In this document: positions 7,267-8,926 of the stretch, piece after piece
Position numbering within the stretch: position 1 is the first letter of the stretch
Layout of the letters: each line of letters begins with the position of its first letter
Assembly: GCA_934527325.1 (NCBI GenBank)
Contig: CAKTAG010000039.1
Span: 1 to 8,926 of the forward strand
From: an uncultured Candidatus Soleaferrea sp.
Lineage (GTDB): Bacteria; Bacillota; Clostridia; Oscillospirales; Ruminococcaceae
DNA length: 8,926 bases
Direction of reading: 5' to 3'
The notes under the pieces: model-generated
Seen by the model: only the letters and a program-made list of their open reading frames with translations
Databases searched by the model: none
What the model was told of the DNA's origin: nothing
Made by a program: the position numbers and the translations under genes

Positions 7267-7298
7267 GTGTGAGTAAGCACTAATTCGCTATACTCCAC
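7267..7298 (-). promoter_or_regulatory. Stem-loop at the 5' end of the twin-peptide mRNA
   Basis: GTG-t-GAGTA-AGC (7267-7278) pairs with GCT-a-TACTC-CAC (7287-7298), giving about 11 base pairs with two single-base bulges and an 8-base loop. It would begin within about ten bases of the expected transcription start (near 7306) and lies well before the ribosome binding site. It may stabilise the mRNA or regulate it. There is no T-tract, so it is not a standard terminator. Confidence 0.45.
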
Positions 7299-7312
7299 GA
7301 TTTACATGAGAT

Positions 7313-7342
7313 ATTTTAGCATATATGAATATATTTTGTCAA
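7313..7342 (-). promoter_or_regulatory. Promoter of the twin-peptide/ABC transporter operon
   Basis: On the minus strand there is a perfect TTGACA (7337-7342), an 18-bp spacer and TAAAAT (7313-7318). The leader to peptide A is about 78 bases. The -35 overlaps the end of the second copy of the 52-bp repeat, so part of this promoter is supplied by the repeat. Confidence 0.7.
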
Positions 7343-7390
7343 TAAATTTCAGCCACTTAACTTTGTGGTATCTTTATATTGCAATTTAGA
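7339..7390. repeat. 52-bp dispersed direct repeat, copy 2
   Basis: Same orientation and one mismatch from 156-207. Its left edge overlaps the -35 of the leftward twin-peptide promoter; the right edge faces the lactococcin locus. The two copies are 7.2 kb apart and flank the mre block, the tRNA and the twin-peptide operon. Confidence 0.8.
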
Positions 7391-7503
7391 GTTTTGGAAT
7401 GTCAAAATATAAATATCGAATAAAGAAGAACTGGAGAACTACCGTTTTCTGTTATCGATTTTATTTAACATCGCTTTTAGCCGCTCCTGATAAAATTGAA
7501 AAA

Positions 7504-7531
7504 TTGACAAAAAATAGAAAAAGATTATAAT
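7504..7531 (+). promoter_or_regulatory. Promoter 1 of the lactococcin 972-type locus
   Basis: Perfect TTGACA (7504-7509), a 16-bp spacer and perfect TATAAT (7526-7531). Transcription would start near 7538, inside the palindrome described next. Confidence 0.65.
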
Positions 7532-7559
7532 TGTTATTATAACTTGTTTAAGTTATAAT
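7531..7559 (+). promoter_or_regulatory. Promoter 2 with overlapping operator-like palindrome
   Basis: TTGTTA (7531-7536), a 17-bp spacer and TATAAT (7554-7559) form a second promoter. A perfect 10-bp inverted repeat, ATTATAACTT (7536-7545) and AAGTTATAAT (7550-7559) around GTTT, fills its spacer and -10 and lies just downstream of promoter 1. That position suits a repressor or activator site; no regulator gene is in the window. Confidence 0.55.
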
Positions 7560-7623
7560 GCATCCATTATTCTTGTATAAATTTTTACATAAAATTATAG
7601 TGACTATAAGAAGGTGATGGACA

Positions 7624-7938
7624 ATGAAAAAATGTTTATCTGTATTTTCAGTATTATTGTTAATTCCTTGTTTAACATTATCAGTTTTTGCTTCTTATTA
7701 CTTAACAAACGAAGCTGGTGGTATTTGGGAGCGAGGTAGAAATGACGATAAAAAGACAGCATTTTCAAGCTACAACCACCCACGAAAAGATCATGGTGCT
7801 ACATCACAAACAGATTTAGCACCGGGAACAGAATCGAGAGTTTGTGCACCTCCAGGAGAAGTAGCAGAGTCTATAAGTGACTTTCTAAAAGCTAGTAGTT
7901 GGCATCCATATTGGCATTTTTGTAATGGCAAACATTAA
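7624..7938 (+). CDS. Lactococcin 972 family bacteriocin precursor
   Basis: This is a 104-residue secreted peptide precursor. Residues 1-23 form a Sec signal peptide (MKK, a hydrophobic run, then VFA before SYY), leaving about 81 residues. The mature part has the family pattern GGxWxxG (32-38) followed by SxYxHxxKxHxAT (49-60), seen here as GGIWERGR and SSYNHPRKDHGAT, and an aromatic C-terminus (HPYWHF). Lactococcin 972, the founding member, binds lipid II and blocks septum formation; whether this one does is inference. It differs from the founder in being longer and in having two cysteines (74 and 100) that could form a disulfide after export. The ATG at 7624 follows AAGGTGATGG. The next gene, the family's usual membrane partner, supports the call. 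Confidence 0.85.
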   Translation: MKKCLSVFSVLLLIPCLTLSVFASYYLTNEAGGIWERGRNDDKKTAFSSYNHPRKDHGATSQTDLAPGTESRVCAPPGEVAESISDFLKASSWHPYWHFCNGKH

Positions 7939-8046
7939 CTACCAAAAATAATTTTTTATGATATAATATATATATAATGTTTGAATTGTAAAATTATTTA
8001 TACAGAATAAGGTTGCATTTTATTTTGATTATAAGAAGAGTATTAT

Positions 8047-8926
8047 ATGAAAAAATTACAGATATTTATCATTATATTTATTTTTTTATTACCATCAATT
8101 AGTTTTGCTAAATTATATAGTTTGCAGCAGCTTTCTGATATGGTAATTGATATGTCTAATGCTACAACGTTGGATTTTACTGGGGGAATTTCTAAAAAAG
8201 CTAAAAAAAGGTTAAATAACAATAAGGATCTGATTAATGCAATTATTGATATTTCAACAAGGCATAATGTTGATATATCTTATCCAGGGTATGAAGTAAG
8301 CTTGTCTTCTTTTGAAAAATCTAAAATGACAAATTATAAAAGAACAGTATTTACTACTTTTACAAATCTAAAATTTTTCAAATTAAAATCAGGACGAAGC
8401 TTAAATAGTAGTGATGGTGCAGAAAAATTTTTGTCGTCTGAAGATACGGGTAACAAAAATCAAGTAGGCATTTTAGACTGGATGACTTTAGGAGATATAG
8501 CTGAAATCCGACCTTGGTATGCTTTTGAAAATACATGCTTTTGGCTACATAATATTATTGTACATACAAAAGATAGCAATGCTATAAATGAAGTTGTTTC
8601 AGATTTTAAAAATACATATGGTATTAGTTTTGTAAAATTAGCAAGTAATGAAAAAAGTTTATATGGTGGCAATGTATACACTCAAGAATATGCTAAATTG
8701 TGTTATGAAATAATTGCTATTATAGCTACATTATATTTTTTAATATTAGTTTATGATACATTTTTTAGATATAAAGAATTTGCTGTAATGAAGCTTAATG
8801 GATTCTCTAATTTTAAAATATTTAAGCTTATATTGTTTAGAGCAGTAAAAATAATTGTAACTGGAATTTTAATAACGGGTATATTATTATTTTCTTATTT
8901 GATTTGTATTCAAGAAAATGATATTT
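8047..8926 (+). CDS. Bacteriocin-associated integral membrane protein (lactococcin 972 locus), 3' truncated by window
   Basis: The frame is open from the ATG at 8047 to the window end (293 residues, no stop). It has an N-terminal hydrophobic segment (5-20), an extracytoplasmic domain (about 22-218), a membrane helix (about 221-236), the motif YKEFAVMKLNGFS (242-254) and another helix (about 265-286). The KE-A-x-KLNG motif after the first core helix is typical of the FtsX-like permease that accompanies lactococcin 972-type peptides (the family often called bacteriocin-associated integral membrane protein), which is thought to act in immunity or export. It follows the bacteriocin gene by 108 bases, with AGAAGAG (8034-8040) ahead of the start. 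The family normally has a second membrane half and a separate ATPase gene, expected just beyond the window. Confidence 0.82.
   Translation, partial: MKKLQIFIIIFIFLLPSISFAKLYSLQQLSDMVIDMSNATTLDFTGGISKKAKKRLNNNKDLINAIIDISTRHNVDISYPGYEVSLSSFEKSKMTNYKRTVFTTFTNLKFFKLKSGRSLNSSDGAEKFLSSEDTGNKNQVGILDWMTLGDIAEIRPWYAFENTCFWLHNIIVHTKDSNAINEVVSDFKNTYGISFVKLASNEKSLYGGNVYTQEYAKLCYEIIAIIATLYFLILVYDTFFRYKEFAVMKLNGFSNFKIFKLILFRAVKIIVTGILITGILLFSYLICIQENDI

Noticed and set aside
156..7390. The idea that the two direct repeats bound a single 7.2-kb mobile element
   Set aside because: The enclosed DNA includes mreB, mreC and a tRNA, which are not cargo of a compact transposon, and no integrase or intact transposase is present.
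7398..7529. A 43-codon rightward frame beginning ATGTCAAAATAT, between the repeat and the lactococcin promoter
   Set aside because: It has no proper ribosome binding site (only GGA directly at the ATG), an unremarkable basic composition, and overlaps the lactococcin promoter 1 at its end.
7939..8046. Possible terminator or separate promoter between the bacteriocin and its membrane partner
   Set aside because: The stretch has AT-rich TATAAT-like strings but no convincing -35 and no stable stem followed by a T-tract, so cotranscription is the simpler reading.
8460..8681. Leftward frame inside the lactococcin-associated membrane protein
   Set aside because: It is antisense to a frame that stays open for 293 codons and has family motifs.

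Overview
The window is AT-rich DNA that looks like a low-GC Gram-positive bacterium (Bacillota, probably Clostridia). The evidence is strong AGGAGG-type ribosome binding sites, use of TTG and GTG starts, canonical TTGACA/TATAAT promoters, an mreB-mreC pair, a BceAB-type ABC transporter and a lactococcin 972-type bacteriocin. Genus cannot be told from the sequence alone.

Layout, left to right. Positions 1-485 hold the upstream region of a leftward gene that begins just outside the window, one copy of a 52-bp repeat, and promoters for mreB. Positions 486-3833 are a rightward housekeeping-type block: mreB, mreC (cell-shape scaffold) and a 12-helix MFS transporter in the place where mreD is often found. 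A bidirectional hairpin terminator (3818-3856) closes this block and also ends a convergent tRNA-Arg(ACG) gene (3859-3935, minus strand, CCA encoded, near-perfect promoter). Positions 3982-4325 carry no intact gene: they hold a 91-bp inverted-repeat structure and a decayed transposase fragment that stops a few bases short of the next gene.

Positions 4326-7342 are a leftward operon: promoter, 5' UTR hairpin, two tandem paralogous 39-residue peptides not listed among the long frames (shared motif EVF[D/E]NLDNIE[D/N]IV followed by GT[L/F]GMIACC), a 10-helix BceB-like FtsX-family permease and its ATPase. No modifying enzyme, protease or regulator lies beside the peptides. Divergently, from about 7500 to the window end, is a lactococcin 972-type locus: a promoter with a 10-bp operator-like palindrome, a secreted 104-residue bacteriocin precursor, and the start of the bacteriocin-associated integral membrane protein that accompanies this family, cut by the window edge.

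The right half is therefore an accessory peptide-antibiotic island: two peptide/ABC-transporter modules placed back to back beside a tRNA gene and transposase debris. Lactococcin 972 is known to bind lipid II and BceAB-type transporters are known to act against lipid II-targeting peptides. The twin-peptide operon is the best candidate here for something undescribed; its function is not known from the sequence.
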